DNA from: Kluyvera ascorbata_C
GTDB lineage: Bacteria > Pseudomonadota > Gammaproteobacteria > Enterobacterales > Enterobacteriaceae
NCBI RefSeq assembly: GCF_044197065.1
Contig: NZ_JBIQOI010000001.1
Location: 930,001-994,000 of the forward strand
Length of the DNA: 64,000 nucleotides
Direction of reading: 5' to 3'
In this document: piece after piece, positions 1-8,008 of the stretch
How positions within the stretch are numbered: the first letter of the stretch is position 1
Layout of the letters: every line of letters begins with the position of its first letter
Translations under genes and position numbers: made by a program
Notes under the pieces: generated by a model
What the model saw: the letters and a program-made list of their open reading frames with translations, nothing else
Databases searched by the model: none
Told to the model about the DNA's origin: nothing

Positions 1-491
1 ACCCGGTTGAGATCCCAGGAGTCAGCAATCAGTTCTTCTTGCAAACCGCGCTGAACTCGGTGCGCGCGCATCGTGGGCAAGAGCCGCTCGATCGTTTTGA
101 CTTTCAGGATCTGATGGAAGAGAAAATCGATCTGTTGAAGATGCCTGCGGATCTCCTGACCCGTTCGGTCAACGTCGGTTTCTCCGGCGGGGAGAAGAAG
201 CGTAACGATATTCTACAGATGGCGGTGCTTGAGCCGGAACTCTGCATTCTCGATGAAACGGATTCCGGGCTGGATATCGATGCCCTTAAAATCGTCGCCG
301 ACGGCGTGAACTCGCTGCGCGACGGCAAGCGGGCGTTTATCATCGTTACCCACTACCAGCGCATTCTGGATTACATCAAGCCCGACGTGGTGCACGTGCT
401 TTATCAAGGGCGCATTGTGAAATCCGGCGACTTCCGTCTGGTGAAACAACTGGAGGAGCAGGGCTATGGCTGGCTTAGCGAACAACAGTAG
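1..491 (+). CDS. sufC: SufC, Fe-S cluster assembly ATPase (3' part; start lies before the window)
   Basis: C-terminal part of the SufBC2D scaffold ATPase, which drives Fe-S cluster assembly in the cytoplasm under oxidative stress or iron limitation. The reading frame is already open at base 3 and runs to the TAG ending at 491, so a TTG near base 39 is internal. The ABC signature appears as SGGEKKRND, followed by the Walker B region CILDETDSGLD and the switch His in THYQR. The C-terminus matches the E. coli protein nearly residue for residue. The stop overlaps the sufD start by 26 bases, which indicates translational coupling in the suf operon. sufA, sufB and the IscR/Fur-controlled promoter must lie upstream, outside the window. 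Confidence 0.97.
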   Translation, partial: PVEIPGVSNQFFLQTALNSVRAHRGQEPLDRFDFQDLMEEKIDLLKMPADLLTRSVNVGFSGGEKKRNDILQMAVLEPELCILDETDSGLDIDALKIVADGVNSLRDGKRAFIIVTHYQRILDYIKPDVVHVLYQGRIVKSGDFRLVKQLEEQGYGWLSEQQ

Positions 492-1740
492 CGCGCTGCA
501 GCAGTGGCATGCGCTGTTCCAGTCGCGGGGCGGCAACGTGTCGCCTCAGGCGCAGCAGCACCTTCAGCAAGTACAAAAGCTGGGGTTGCCGACGCGTAAA
601 GATGAAGACTGGAAATACACCTCGCTGGATAAATTGCTCGCCAGCACTTTCGTCGCGCCAGCACTGCCGGCGCTGACCGCAGAAGAGCGTGATGCACACG
701 CGGTGGCGCTGGATGCTTACCGTCTGGTGTTTGTTGATGGGCAGTTCGACGCCCGTCTGAGCGACGATGTATCGGCAAGCGGGTTTGAGGTAACGGTTGA
801 TAATCAGCGCCAGTCGCTGCCGGAAGCGGTTCACGGAGAAGTCTTTCTCCACCTGACTGAAGGGCTGGCGACCAGCGTGACTCATATTCAGGTGGCGCGT
901 AACCAACATCCGGCAAAACCGCTGCTGCTGCTACATATCACCCGTGGACTTGATTCGGATGAGATGAACACCGCGCACTATCGCCACCACCTGCGGCTGG
1001 CGGAAGGGGCGCAGGCAACGGTGATTGAACAGTATGTCAGTCTGAATGCGGCGCGCCATTTTACCGGCGCAAGGTTGACCGCAGAGGTGGCGGACAACGC
1101 GCACTTTCAGCATCTTAAGCTGAACGTTGAAAATGCTCTGAGCTACCACTTCGCCCATAACGATCTTCGCTTGGGGCGCGACGCCTCGGCCTTCAGCCAC
1201 AGCTTCCTGCTGGGGGCGGCGGTCACGCGTCACCACACCAGCACGCAGTTGAATGGCGAAAACAGCACCCTGCGGGTTAACAGCCTGTCGATGCCGGTGG
1301 GTAACGAGGTGTGCGATACCCGCACCTGGCTTGAGCATAATCAGGGCTACTGCAATAGCCGTCAGTTGCATAAAACTATCGTGAACGATAAGGGCCGGGC
1401 GGTGTTTAACGGTGTCATTACCGTGGCGCCGCACGCGATTAAAACTGACGGCCAGATGACCAACAACAACCTGCTGCTTGGCCGTCTGGCGGAAGTGGAT
1501 ACCAAACCGCAGCTGGAAATCTACGCCGATGACGTGAAGTGCAGCCACGGCGCGACCGTAGGCCGTATCGACGATGAACAGCTCTTTTACTTACGCTCAC
1601 GCGGGGTCGCGTTAGAGGAAGCGAAAAAAATCATCCTCTATGCGTTTGCCGCTGGGCTGACCGATGCCATCGTCCTTGAGCCGCTTAAGCAGTATGCGCT
1701 GGCGCGGATCGGGCTGCGTCTGGCAGGAGGTAAACAATGA
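466..1740 (+). CDS. sufD: SufD, Fe-S cluster scaffold subunit
   Basis: Subunit of the SufBC2D complex that builds Fe-S clusters and helps iron acquisition. The 424-residue product compares with 423 in E. coli and starts MAGLANNSSALQQW, nearly the E. coli N-terminus. The conserved C-terminal beta-helix segment with DVKCSHGATVG near residues 350-360 carries the SufB/SufD-family Cys and His. The start at 466 lies inside the end of sufC, and the stop overlaps the sufS ATG by 4 bases (ATGA). The gene is therefore third or fourth in a tightly coupled operon. Nothing in it looks degraded. Confidence 0.97.
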   Translation: MAGLANNSSALQQWHALFQSRGGNVSPQAQQHLQQVQKLGLPTRKDEDWKYTSLDKLLASTFVAPALPALTAEERDAHAVALDAYRLVFVDGQFDARLSDDVSASGFEVTVDNQRQSLPEAVHGEVFLHLTEGLATSVTHIQVARNQHPAKPLLLLHITRGLDSDEMNTAHYRHHLRLAEGAQATVIEQYVSLNAARHFTGARLTAEVADNAHFQHLKLNVENALSYHFAHNDLRLGRDASAFSHSFLLGAAVTRHHTSTQLNGENSTLRVNSLSMPVGNEVCDTRTWLEHNQGYCNSRQLHKTIVNDKGRAVFNGVITVAPHAIKTDGQMTNNNLLLGRLAEVDTKPQLEIYADDVKCSHGATVGRIDDEQLFYLRSRGVALEEAKKIILYAFAAGLTDAIVLEPLKQYALARIGLRLAGGKQ

Positions 1741-2957
1741 CTTTTTCCGTACAACAGGTTCGCGGTGATTTTCCGGTGCTGGCGCGTGAGGTTCATGGTC
1801 AGCCGCTGGTGTATCTCGACTCGGCTGCCAGCGCACAAAAACCAGAGCAGGTGATCCACGCCGAAGCGACTTTTTATCGCCACGGCTATGCCGCTGTACA
1901 CCGTGGGATCCACACGCTAAGTGCCGAAGCCACGCAGCGTATGGAAGACGTGCGTCAGAAAGTGGCGCACTTTCTTCATGCCGCTAGTGCCGAAGAGATT
2001 GTCTTTGTCCGCGGCACCACCGAAGCGATTAACCTGGTGGCGAATAGCTGGGGAAACAGCAACGTTAAGGCGGGGGACAATATCGTGATCACCGCCATGG
2101 AGCATCACGCCAATATCGTGCCCTGGCAGATGCTCTGTGCGCGCACCGGCGCGGAGCTGCGGGTTATCCCGCTCACGCCTGACGGCACGCTGCAGCTAGA
2201 TGCCGTAGAGGCGCTGTTTGACGAACGTACCCGACTGCTGGCGGTGACGCAGGTTTCTAACGTACTGGGAACCGAGAATCCGCTCGCTGCGTTGATGACT
2301 CTGGCTCAAGACCATGGCGCGAAGGTGCTGGTGGACGGCGCGCAGGCGGTGATGCATCTGCCGGTCGATGTACAGACGCTGGACTGCGATTTTTATGCCT
2401 TCTCCGGTCATAAGCTTTATGGCCCGACCGGGATTGGCGCACTGTACGTCAAAGCGGAAATTCTTCAGGAGATGCCGCCGTGGGAAGGGGGCGGCTCAAT
2501 GATAGACACCGTCAGCCTGACCGAAGGCACCACCTGGAACAAAGCTCCCTGGCGCTTCGAAGCGGGTACGCCGAACACTGGCGGCATTATTGGGCTGGGC
2601 GCGGCGCTGGATTACGTCAACGGTTTGGGGCTGACGGCGATTGACGAATATGAGCAGACGTTGATGCGTTACGCACTGGATGCGCTGGCCACCGTGCCTG
2701 ACCTGCATCTTTACGGCCCCGCTGAGCGTCGGGGGGTGATAGCCTTTAACCTCGGCAAGCATCATGCTTATGACGTGGGCAGTTTTCTCGACAACTACGG
2801 CATCGCCGTGCGTACCGGCCACCACTGTGCGATGCCGCTGATGGCGTTTTATCAGGTTCCCGCGATGTGCCGGGCCTCGCTGGCGATGTACAACACCGTA
2901 GAAGAGGTCGACAGACTGGTCGCAGGATTACAGCGCATCAGGCGTTTACTGGGTTAA
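1737..2957 (+). CDS. sufS: SufS, cysteine desulfurase
   Basis: PLP-dependent class V aminotransferase-fold enzyme that takes sulfur from L-cysteine as a persulfide and passes it to SufE for Fe-S cluster assembly. It has 406 residues, the usual length. The PLP-binding Lys lies in the SGHKLYGPTG motif and the persulfide-forming Cys in RTGHHCAMPLM near residue 364. The start overlaps the sufD stop as ATGA. A short gap with a gggagc ribosome-binding site separates it from sufE, its sulfur-accepting partner. Confidence 0.97.
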   Translation: MTFSVQQVRGDFPVLAREVHGQPLVYLDSAASAQKPEQVIHAEATFYRHGYAAVHRGIHTLSAEATQRMEDVRQKVAHFLHAASAEEIVFVRGTTEAINLVANSWGNSNVKAGDNIVITAMEHHANIVPWQMLCARTGAELRVIPLTPDGTLQLDAVEALFDERTRLLAVTQVSNVLGTENPLAALMTLAQDHGAKVLVDGAQAVMHLPVDVQTLDCDFYAFSGHKLYGPTGIGALYVKAEILQEMPPWEGGGSMIDTVSLTEGTTWNKAPWRFEAGTPNTGGIIGLGAALDYVNGLGLTAIDEYEQTLMRYALDALATVPDLHLYGPAERRGVIAFNLGKHHAYDVGSFLDNYGIAVRTGHHCAMPLMAFYQVPAMCRASLAMYNTVEEVDRLVAGLQRIRRLLG

Positions 2958-2969
2958 CAGGGAGCAACA

Positions 2970-3386
2970 ATGGCGGCTTTACCGGATAAAGACAAACTGC
3001 TGCGCAACTTCCAGCGCTGCGCGAATTGGGAAGAAAAGTACCTCTATATCATTGAACTGGGCCAGCGCCTAGCGCCGCTCAGCGCTGAGCAACACAGCCC
3101 AGAGCATATCATTCAGGGCTGTCAGAGCCAGGTGTGGATAGTCATGGGGCGTGATGAACAGGGGAGAATAACGCTACAGGGCGATAGCGATGCCGCTATC
3201 GTTAAAGGCTTGATTGCCGTGGTGTTTATCCTCTACGATGGAATGACCGCCGCCGACGTTCAGGCCTTCGATGTTCGCCCCTGGTTTGAACAGCTGGCGC
3301 TGGCGCAGCACCTGACTCCCTCACGCTCCCAGGGGCTGGAAGCGATGATTCGGGCAATTCGTACGCAAGCAGCAAGTTTTAGCTAA
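2970..3386 (+). CDS. sufE: SufE, sulfur acceptor/transfer protein
   Basis: Accepts persulfide sulfur from SufS and hands it to SufB. The product has 138 residues, as in E. coli. The acceptor Cys is in IIQGCQSQVW near residue 51. The gene lies 12 bases after sufS with the SD-like sequence 'agggagc' ahead of ATG, and is the last suf gene. It is followed by a GC-rich hairpin (ggcgggc/gcccgcc) before the separately promoted ldtE. Confidence 0.96.
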   Translation: MAALPDKDKLLRNFQRCANWEEKYLYIIELGQRLAPLSAEQHSPEHIIQGCQSQVWIVMGRDEQGRITLQGDSDAAIVKGLIAVVFILYDGMTAADVQAFDVRPWFEQLALAQHLTPSRSQGLEAMIRAIRTQAASFS

Positions 3387-3418
3387 TATCAAATAGACAG
3401 CTTTCATTCTGTTACGAA

Positions 3419-3437
3419 AGGCGGGCCAGAGCCCGCC
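3419..3437 (+). terminator. GC-rich hairpin after sufE
   Basis: The inverted repeat GGCGGGC-caga-GCCCGCC begins 33 bases after the sufE stop. No T-run follows directly, so it is a weak intrinsic terminator at best and may instead protect the 3' end of the suf mRNA. Confidence 0.4.
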
Positions 3438-3495
3438 ACGCTGGTGGTTCAGCTTTCTGGCACGTTGTCAGTGAATATGAATAAGGAATCCAGAT

Positions 3496-4512
3496 ATGAA
3501 GCGCGCGTCCCTCTTAGCACTCAGCATTTTAGGAGCCCTTAGCGCCATTTCCAGCGCCTGGGCCGTTGACTACCCGTTACCCCCTGCCAACAGTCGTTTA
3601 ATCGGCCAGAACCAAACCTACACCGTTCAGGACGGTGATAAGAACTTACAGGCTATCGCCCGACGCTTTGACACGGCGGCGATGCTGATCCTCGAAGCCA
3701 ACAACACCATTGCTCCGGTGCCAAGACCCGGTACCGTTGTGACCATCCCGTCGCAAATGCTGCTACCGGATGTGCCGCGTGAAGGCATCGTGGTGAACCT
3801 CGCTGAACTGCGGCTTTATTACTTCCCGCCGGGCGAGCAGCAGGTGCAGGTTTATCCCATTGGTATAGGTCTTCAGGGGCTGGAAACGCCGGAAATGACC
3901 ACACGGGTAGGGCAAAAGATCCCGAATCCAACCTGGACGCCAACGGCGGGCATCCGCGCGCGTTCGCTGGAGCGGGGTATCACGCTGCCGGCAGTGGTTC
4001 CCGCCGGGCCGGGTAACCCGCTGGGGCTCTTTGCGCTGCGTCTGGCGTACGGCAACGGTGAATATCTCATTCACGGTACTAACGCGCCGGACAGCGTCGG
4101 GCTGCGCGTCAGCTCGGGATGCATTCGTATGAACGCGCCAGACATCAAAGCGCTGTTCGCCCAGGTGCGCAGCGGAACGCCGGTCAGGGTCATCAACGAA
4201 CCGGTGAAGTATGCCGTCGAGCCGGATGGCTCTCGCTATCTGGAAGTGCATCGTCCGCTGTCGCAGAACGAAGCACAGGATACGCAAACCATGAAGATGA
4301 CGTTATCCCCTGGCTTTAAGCAGTTCGTCCAGCAGGCGAGCGTGAGCGAAGATCTCGTGAAGAAAACGCTGTCGCGTCGTGCCGGTTATCCAGTGATCAT
4401 TTCTACGGGGAAAGGTACGCCTTCTGCCGCTGAGCCAGTGCTGTCGGTGCAAAACAGTGCGCGGAGCGAAACGGTTGGCGCAGAAACATCATCAGGAAAG
4501 GTGACGCAGTAG
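3496..4512 (+). CDS. ldtE: L,D-transpeptidase LdtE (YnhG)
   Basis: Periplasmic L,D-transpeptidase that forms 3-3 cross-links between meso-DAP residues of peptidoglycan. The 338 residues begin with a signal peptide (MKRASLLALSILGALSAISSAWA), followed by a LysM-like domain at about 40-90 (YTVQDGDKNLQAIARRF). The YkuD catalytic domain at about 96-235 has the conserved His in YLIHGTN and the active Cys in SSGCIRM. The tail after residue 240 is a poorly conserved linker, as in the family. It is convergent with lpp, whose product is attached to peptidoglycan by related enzymes, and shares a hairpin terminator with it. The suf-ldtE-lpp order is the same as in E. coli. Confidence 0.95.
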   Translation: MKRASLLALSILGALSAISSAWAVDYPLPPANSRLIGQNQTYTVQDGDKNLQAIARRFDTAAMLILEANNTIAPVPRPGTVVTIPSQMLLPDVPREGIVVNLAELRLYYFPPGEQQVQVYPIGIGLQGLETPEMTTRVGQKIPNPTWTPTAGIRARSLERGITLPAVVPAGPGNPLGLFALRLAYGNGEYLIHGTNAPDSVGLRVSSGCIRMNAPDIKALFAQVRSGTPVRVINEPVKYAVEPDGSRYLEVHRPLSQNEAQDTQTMKMTLSPGFKQFVQQASVSEDLVKKTLSRRAGYPVIISTGKGTPSAAEPVLSVQNSARSETVGAETSSGKVTQ

Positions 4513-4531
4513 AGCGGGGCAAATCGCAGGC

Positions 4532-4563
4532 AAAAAAATGGCGCACAATGTGCGCCATTTTTA
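4532..4563. terminator. Bidirectional terminator between ldtE and lpp
   Basis: The near-perfect hairpin AATGGCGCAC-aat-GTGCGCCATT is flanked by an A-run on the left and a T-run on the right, so it can stop transcripts from both strands. It lies just downstream of both convergent stop codons and is expected for the very abundant lpp mRNA. Confidence 0.92.
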
Positions 4564-4575
4564 TTACCAGAACTC

Positions 4576-4812
4576 TTACTTACGGTAAGAGTGAGCCTGG
4601 TTGTCCAGACGCTGGTTAGCACGAGCTGCGTCGTCTTTAGCAGCCTGAACGTCGGAACGCATTGCGTTCACGTCGTTGCTCAGCTGGTCAACTTTAGCGT
4701 TCAGAGTCTGAACGTCAGAAGACAGCTGATCGATTTTAGCATTGCTGGAGCAACCTGCCAGCAGAGTAGAACCCAGGATTACCGCGCCCAGTACCAGTTT
4801 AGTACGATTCAT
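4576..4812 (-). CDS. lpp: Major outer-membrane (Braun) lipoprotein Lpp
   Basis: Trimeric coiled-coil lipoprotein that tethers the outer membrane to peptidoglycan. It has 78 residues: signal peptide with lipobox LLAGC (lipidated Cys21), then heptads (KIDQLSSDVQTLNAKVDQL...), ending in YRK. The terminal Lys is the residue linked to meso-DAP. Length and sequence match the E. coli protein except for a few substitutions (for example NA for SN near residue 50). It has its own strong promoter and a terminator. One gene copy is visible here; some enterobacteria carry a second copy in tandem, but none is present. Confidence 0.98.
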   Translation of the reverse strand: MNRTKLVLGAVILGSTLLAGCSSNAKIDQLSSDVQTLNAKVDQLSNDVNAMRSDVQAAKDDAARANQRLDNQAHSYRK

Positions 4813-4849
4813 TATAAATACCCTCTAGATTGAGTTAATCTCCATGTAG

Positions 4850-4890
4850 CGTTACAAGTATTACACAAACTTTTTTATATTGAGAATATT
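4850..4890 (-). promoter_or_regulatory. lpp promoter
   Basis: Read on the minus strand, a -10 TAATACT (4857-4863) lies behind an A/T-rich spacer and a -35 region around 4877-4886. The expected start is at the G near 4850, in GCTACATGG. The layout matches the E. coli lpp promoter almost base for base, including the A/T-rich upstream sequence and the leader ending in agagggtattta before ATG. Confidence 0.85.
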
Positions 4891-5066
4891 TTTTTATGCG
4901 TTTTCCCTTATTTTTGATCGTTCGCTCAAAGAAGCATCGACTTTGGGATTTTGGAGCGAAAAAGTGTGTGAAAACAGGGAACTTCCATCGGATTCATCTT
5001 AGATAATCCGAGTTTAAATAGTGACAGCCTATTTGATTTTTTATTGAGCTCAGTTATCTGAGTGTA
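4891..5066. other. Gene-free stretch between lpp promoter and pykF terminator
   Basis: A/T-rich spacer upstream of the lpp promoter. No coding frame, repeat or second promoter was recognised. The E. coli chromosome has a similar spacer here. Confidence 0.5.
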
Positions 5067-5097
5067 TAAAAAAAGCGCCCAGAGGGCGCTTTTTTAA
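5067..5097 (-). terminator. pykF intrinsic terminator
   Basis: The hairpin AAGCGCCC-aga-GGGCGCTT is flanked by A and T runs on both sides, about 30 bases past the pykF stop on the minus strand. It can act in both directions. Confidence 0.92.
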
Positions 5098-5123
5098 GCA
5101 AACTATAATAAGTATGTAGATTA

Positions 5124-6536
5124 TTACAGTACGTGCACGGATGCAGTGTTGGTGGTTCCGCTTGGAACCAGCGCGCCAGAAACCATGACAACAACATCAC
5201 CTTTCTGAGCCAGACCGCTTTCAACAGCGACTTCTTTACCCAGACGGTAGAAATCATCAGTAGAGCTGATTTCTTTGACAACCTGAGCGATAACGCCTTT
5301 GCTCAGCACCAGCTGACGCGCGGTCGTTTCGTTGGTGGTCAGCGCCAGAATGGTGGCATCCGGGAAGTACTTACGGATAGCACGTGCAGATTTACCGCCC
5401 TGGGTAGCAACCACGATCAGCGGCGCGTCCAGTTTCTCAGCAGTTTCAACGGCGCCACGGCACACTGCTTCAGTGATGCGCAGTTTACGGCTGTCGTTGT
5501 TGAAGTCCAGACGGCTGGTCATCACGCGGTCGGTACGTTCACAAATGGTTGCCATGATGGTCACAGCTTCCAGTGGGTACTTACCTTTAGCGGATTCGCC
5601 GGACAGCATGACTGCATCGGTACCGTCGAGGATGGCGTTCGCTACGTCGCCTGCTTCTGCGCGGGTAGGGCGTGGGTTTTTGATCATGGAATCCAGCATC
5701 TGGGTCGCAGTGATAACGACTTTACGTGCACGGATACATTTTTCGATGATCATTTTCTGCGCGAAGATAACTTCTTCTACAGGGATCTCAACGCCCATGT
5801 CGCCACGAGCAACCATGATGCCGTCAGACGCTTCGAGGATTTCGTCGAAGTTGTTCAGGCCTTCCTGGTTTTCGATTTTGGAGATGATCTGGATGTTTTC
5901 GCCGCCGTGCGCCTTCAGGTGCTCGCGGATTTCAACAACGTCAGAACGTTTACGAATAAAGGAAGCCGCAACGAAGTCAACGCCTTGTTCACAACCAAAG
6001 ATCAGGTCTTGTTTGTCTTTCTCAGCCAGTGCTGGCAGAGCGATAGAAACGCCTGGCAGGTTAACGCCTTTGTTTTCGCCCAGGTCACCGTTGTTCAGCA
6101 CTTTACAGATAACCTTGTTACCTTCGATAGCGGTCACTTCCATACCGATCAGACCATCGTCTACCAGTACGGTGTTGCCCACGGTCAGGTCAGTGGTGAA
6201 GCCTTCGTAGGTTACTGCAACGATTTCGCTGTTGCCGATAACGGATTTGTCGGTGGTGAAAGTGAAGGTCTGGCCAGCTTTCAGGGAAACGTCGTTACCG
6301 CCTTCCAGCTTGATAGTACGGATTTCTGGGCCTTTGGTATCCAGCAGGATAGCGGCTTTCTTACCGGTTTTGCTCAGCACGTTGCGCAGGTTCTTGATGC
6401 GCTGACCGTGTTCAGCATAGTCGCCGTGAGAGAAGTTCAGACGCATTACGTTCATGCCAGCGTCAAGCATTTTGCCTAACATCTCTTCAGATTCGGTTTT
6501 CGGTCCGATGGTACAAACAATTTTGGTCTTTTTCAT
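5124..6536 (-). CDS. pykF: Pyruvate kinase I (fructose-1,6-bisphosphate activated)
   Basis: Converts PEP and ADP to pyruvate and ATP at the end of glycolysis. I chose the ATG at 6536 (MKKTKIVCTIGPKTES), giving 470 residues as in E. coli; the frame is open 20 codons further upstream but that part is not conserved. The barrel carries RLNFSHGDY, KGPEIRT, ISKIENQEG and the signature MVARGDMGVEIP; the C-terminal domain ends in the usual TTNTASVHVL with the effector site. It is a single-gene unit with its own terminator, and a Cra-type operator lies about 220 bases upstream. Confidence 0.98.
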   Translation of the reverse strand: MKKTKIVCTIGPKTESEEMLGKMLDAGMNVMRLNFSHGDYAEHGQRIKNLRNVLSKTGKKAAILLDTKGPEIRTIKLEGGNDVSLKAGQTFTFTTDKSVIGNSEIVAVTYEGFTTDLTVGNTVLVDDGLIGMEVTAIEGNKVICKVLNNGDLGENKGVNLPGVSIALPALAEKDKQDLIFGCEQGVDFVAASFIRKRSDVVEIREHLKAHGGENIQIISKIENQEGLNNFDEILEASDGIMVARGDMGVEIPVEEVIFAQKMIIEKCIRARKVVITATQMLDSMIKNPRPTRAEAGDVANAILDGTDAVMLSGESAKGKYPLEAVTIMATICERTDRVMTSRLDFNNDSRKLRITEAVCRGAVETAEKLDAPLIVVATQGGKSARAIRKYFPDATILALTTNETTARQLVLSKGVIAQVVKEISSTDDFYRLGKEVAVESGLAQKGDVVVMVSGALVPSGTTNTASVHVL

Positions 6537-7002
6537 GACAGTCTTAGTCTTTAAGTTGAGATTGAGAAGGATTGGGAATTTGAATTCTCGCTCCATGCGC
6601 GCACGGCCATGGAGTTAAACCTGTATTACGAAAGTTGCGATGCCACGCCATAAGGATAGGTGACATAAAAAAAGCGTGCAGAGGAAAGTGTGCTAGAGGT
6701 TCAGCATAGTTAAATAGGCGATGTTTTAATCGTTTATTAATGCAGTCCAATGAGCTGAAACCATTCAAGAAAGAAACGCCGCAGATTATACGATGTAATG
6801 TTGCAAAAAGAAAATAAAAACGCCGTTTCAAAATCAAAACAGGCTAATTAACAAAATAAAAACGAATTATTTGTGAAAACGTAACAGCAAAGATGCGCAA
6901 CAAATCCGCCAGAGCCGTTGTTCGCGGCGTCGTTGATTTGCTTTCTCCGGTAATAGAATCAATAATAATTTGATTATTAATGGAAATTAGCGAGCGTAAA
7001 TG
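6537..7002. other. Divergent pykF/fumD control region
   Basis: 466 bases without a convincing gene. It holds the pykF leader and promoter with a Cra-like site at 6754-6769, and the A/T-rich fumD promoter zone. An inverted repeat AATCAA-N7-TTGATT sits at 6957-6975. A frame of about 97 codons on the minus strand here lacks a ribosome-binding site and resembles nothing known to me. Confidence 0.6.
6754..6769. promoter_or_regulatory. Cra (FruR) operator of pykF
   Basis: GCTGAAACCATTCAAG fits the imperfect Cra palindrome (GCTGAAnCGnTTCA type). It is at the same place and nearly the same sequence as the known E. coli pykF Cra site, where Cra represses the gene when fructose-1-phosphate is low. The match is read directly; function is by analogy. 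Confidence 0.75.
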
Positions 7003-7215
7003 ATGGGAAATCAGGCAAAAGACGACGTTTTATACCAGGAGATGTGCCGTGTGGTGGGCAAAGTGGTGCTGGAAATGCGCGATTTGGGCCAGGAGCCAAA
7101 ACATATCGTGATTGCTGGCGTCGTCCGTACCGCGCTGGCTAATACCAAAATTCAGCGCTCCGAGCTGACGCGCGAAGCGATGCAAAAAGTGGTGACTGCG
7201 CTCTCAGGGCAGTGA
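7003..7215 (+). CDS. fumD: FumD, small fumarase-D family protein (YdhZ)
   Basis: 70-residue cytoplasmic protein reported in E. coli to have fumarase activity; its physiological role remains unclear. The core VVGKVVLEMRDLGQEPKHIVIAGVVRTALAN is almost identical to E. coli FumD, and the position beside pykF is the same. Two ATGs are adjacent (7000 and 7003); the second gives MGNQAKDD, which aligns with E. coli MGNRTKED. No strong ribosome-binding site is visible ('gcgagcg' 8-10 bases upstream). It is convergent with the TetR gene. Confidence 0.9.
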   Translation: MGNQAKDDVLYQEMCRVVGKVVLEMRDLGQEPKHIVIAGVVRTALANTKIQRSELTREAMQKVVTALSGQ

Positions 7216-7237
7216 TAACGCCTTGAAATAGATATTA

Positions 7238-7876
7238 TCAGGCGATGACGAAGCGCAGGATTGCTTTTACTGCCAGCTCGCTGTGGTGGGTAATGAGCGC
7301 TTCATCATCAATGTCCGGAAGCGGACCATCCAGATAAAGGCTATTGAAGCTATAAAAGTTGGAAACCTGATAAAAGCTGAAGCTACTAATGAGGCGGTGG
7401 ACGTCACGGGCTTCAATTTCAGGCTGGAAAATTCCCTGCGTCTGACCGCGATGAAGAATGTGCTCAAGCAGCGAAAGGGCACTTTTGTTGAGTCGTTTCA
7501 GGTCGCCTGATGCCAGCAGCCATTTCCCGCGCTGCATGTTCTCCATACAAATAATCCGCATAAAATCCGCATGCTCGGCGTGGTAACGCACGCTCCACTT
7601 CACCAGTTGCACCAGCGCTTCTACCGGCGGTTGATTCTCCAGTCCTAACTGCTGCTCGGTTTCACGGATCCGCGAATAGACATATTGAAGAACCGCCTGG
7701 TACAGCTGCTCTTTGGTTTTAAAGTAGTAAACCACCATACGCTTGGTGGTCTGCGCTTCCCCGGCAATCTGTTCCATTCTGGCCCCCGCCAGCCCATGTT
7801 CAGCAAACACGGTAATTGCAGCGGTGAAGATGCGGTTCTTGAGCGACTGGGCTTCATCTTGAGCAATGGCGGACAT
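7238..7876 (-). CDS. TetR-family regulator of the qui (dehydroshikimate) cluster
   Basis: 212-residue one-component repressor. The N-terminal helix-turn-helix of about residues 15-60 (RIFTAAITVFAEHGLAGARMEQIAGEAQTTKRMVVYYFKTKEQLY) is typical of TetR, followed by an all-helical ligand domain. The start at 7876 (MSAIAQDE) has 'aggagttgtt' ahead of it; a longer frame to 7921 lacks such a site. It is divergent from the 3-dehydroshikimate dehydratase gene with a 132-base shared control region, so it probably represses that operon until a hydroaromatic or aromatic ligand binds. The ligand is inferred only from context. Confidence 0.85.
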   Translation of the reverse strand: MSAIAQDEAQSLKNRIFTAAITVFAEHGLAGARMEQIAGEAQTTKRMVVYYFKTKEQLYQAVLQYVYSRIRETEQQLGLENQPPVEALVQLVKWSVRYHAEHADFMRIICMENMQRGKWLLASGDLKRLNKSALSLLEHILHRGQTQGIFQPEIEARDVHRLISSFSFYQVSNFYSFNSLYLDGPLPDIDDEALITHHSELAVKAILRFVIA

Positions 7877-7936
7877 AACAACTCCTGTTAACGTTTCCAA
7901 GGGCACAAAAAATACACACAATGATCACAATTTAGC

Positions 7937-7964
7937 AACCAAATCTGGCGTCGACGAACCAAAT
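7937..7964. promoter_or_regulatory. Candidate operator in the tetR-quiC divergent region
   Basis: Two copies of AACCAAAT (7937-7944 and 7957-7964) stand exactly 20 bases apart, two helical turns, between the divergent TetR and dehydratase genes. Direct repeats on one helix face are a plausible regulator target. No assigned consensus was recognised. Confidence 0.4.
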
Positions 7965-8008
7965 GATTCATATTCATCCCACCGTTACCGCATAAGCCTG
8001 GTGAAACT

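Noticed and set aside
5133..6479. 448-codon open frame antisense to pykF
   Set aside because: Lies wholly opposite a conserved essential-type gene; the length reflects codon bias of a highly expressed gene. No homology pattern or ribosome-binding site.
6957..6975. FNR-like element before fumD (AATCAA-N7-TTGATT)
   Set aside because: FNR sites are TTGAT-N4-ATCAA. Here the halves point the opposite way and the spacing is wrong, so it is only an A/T-rich inverted repeat.
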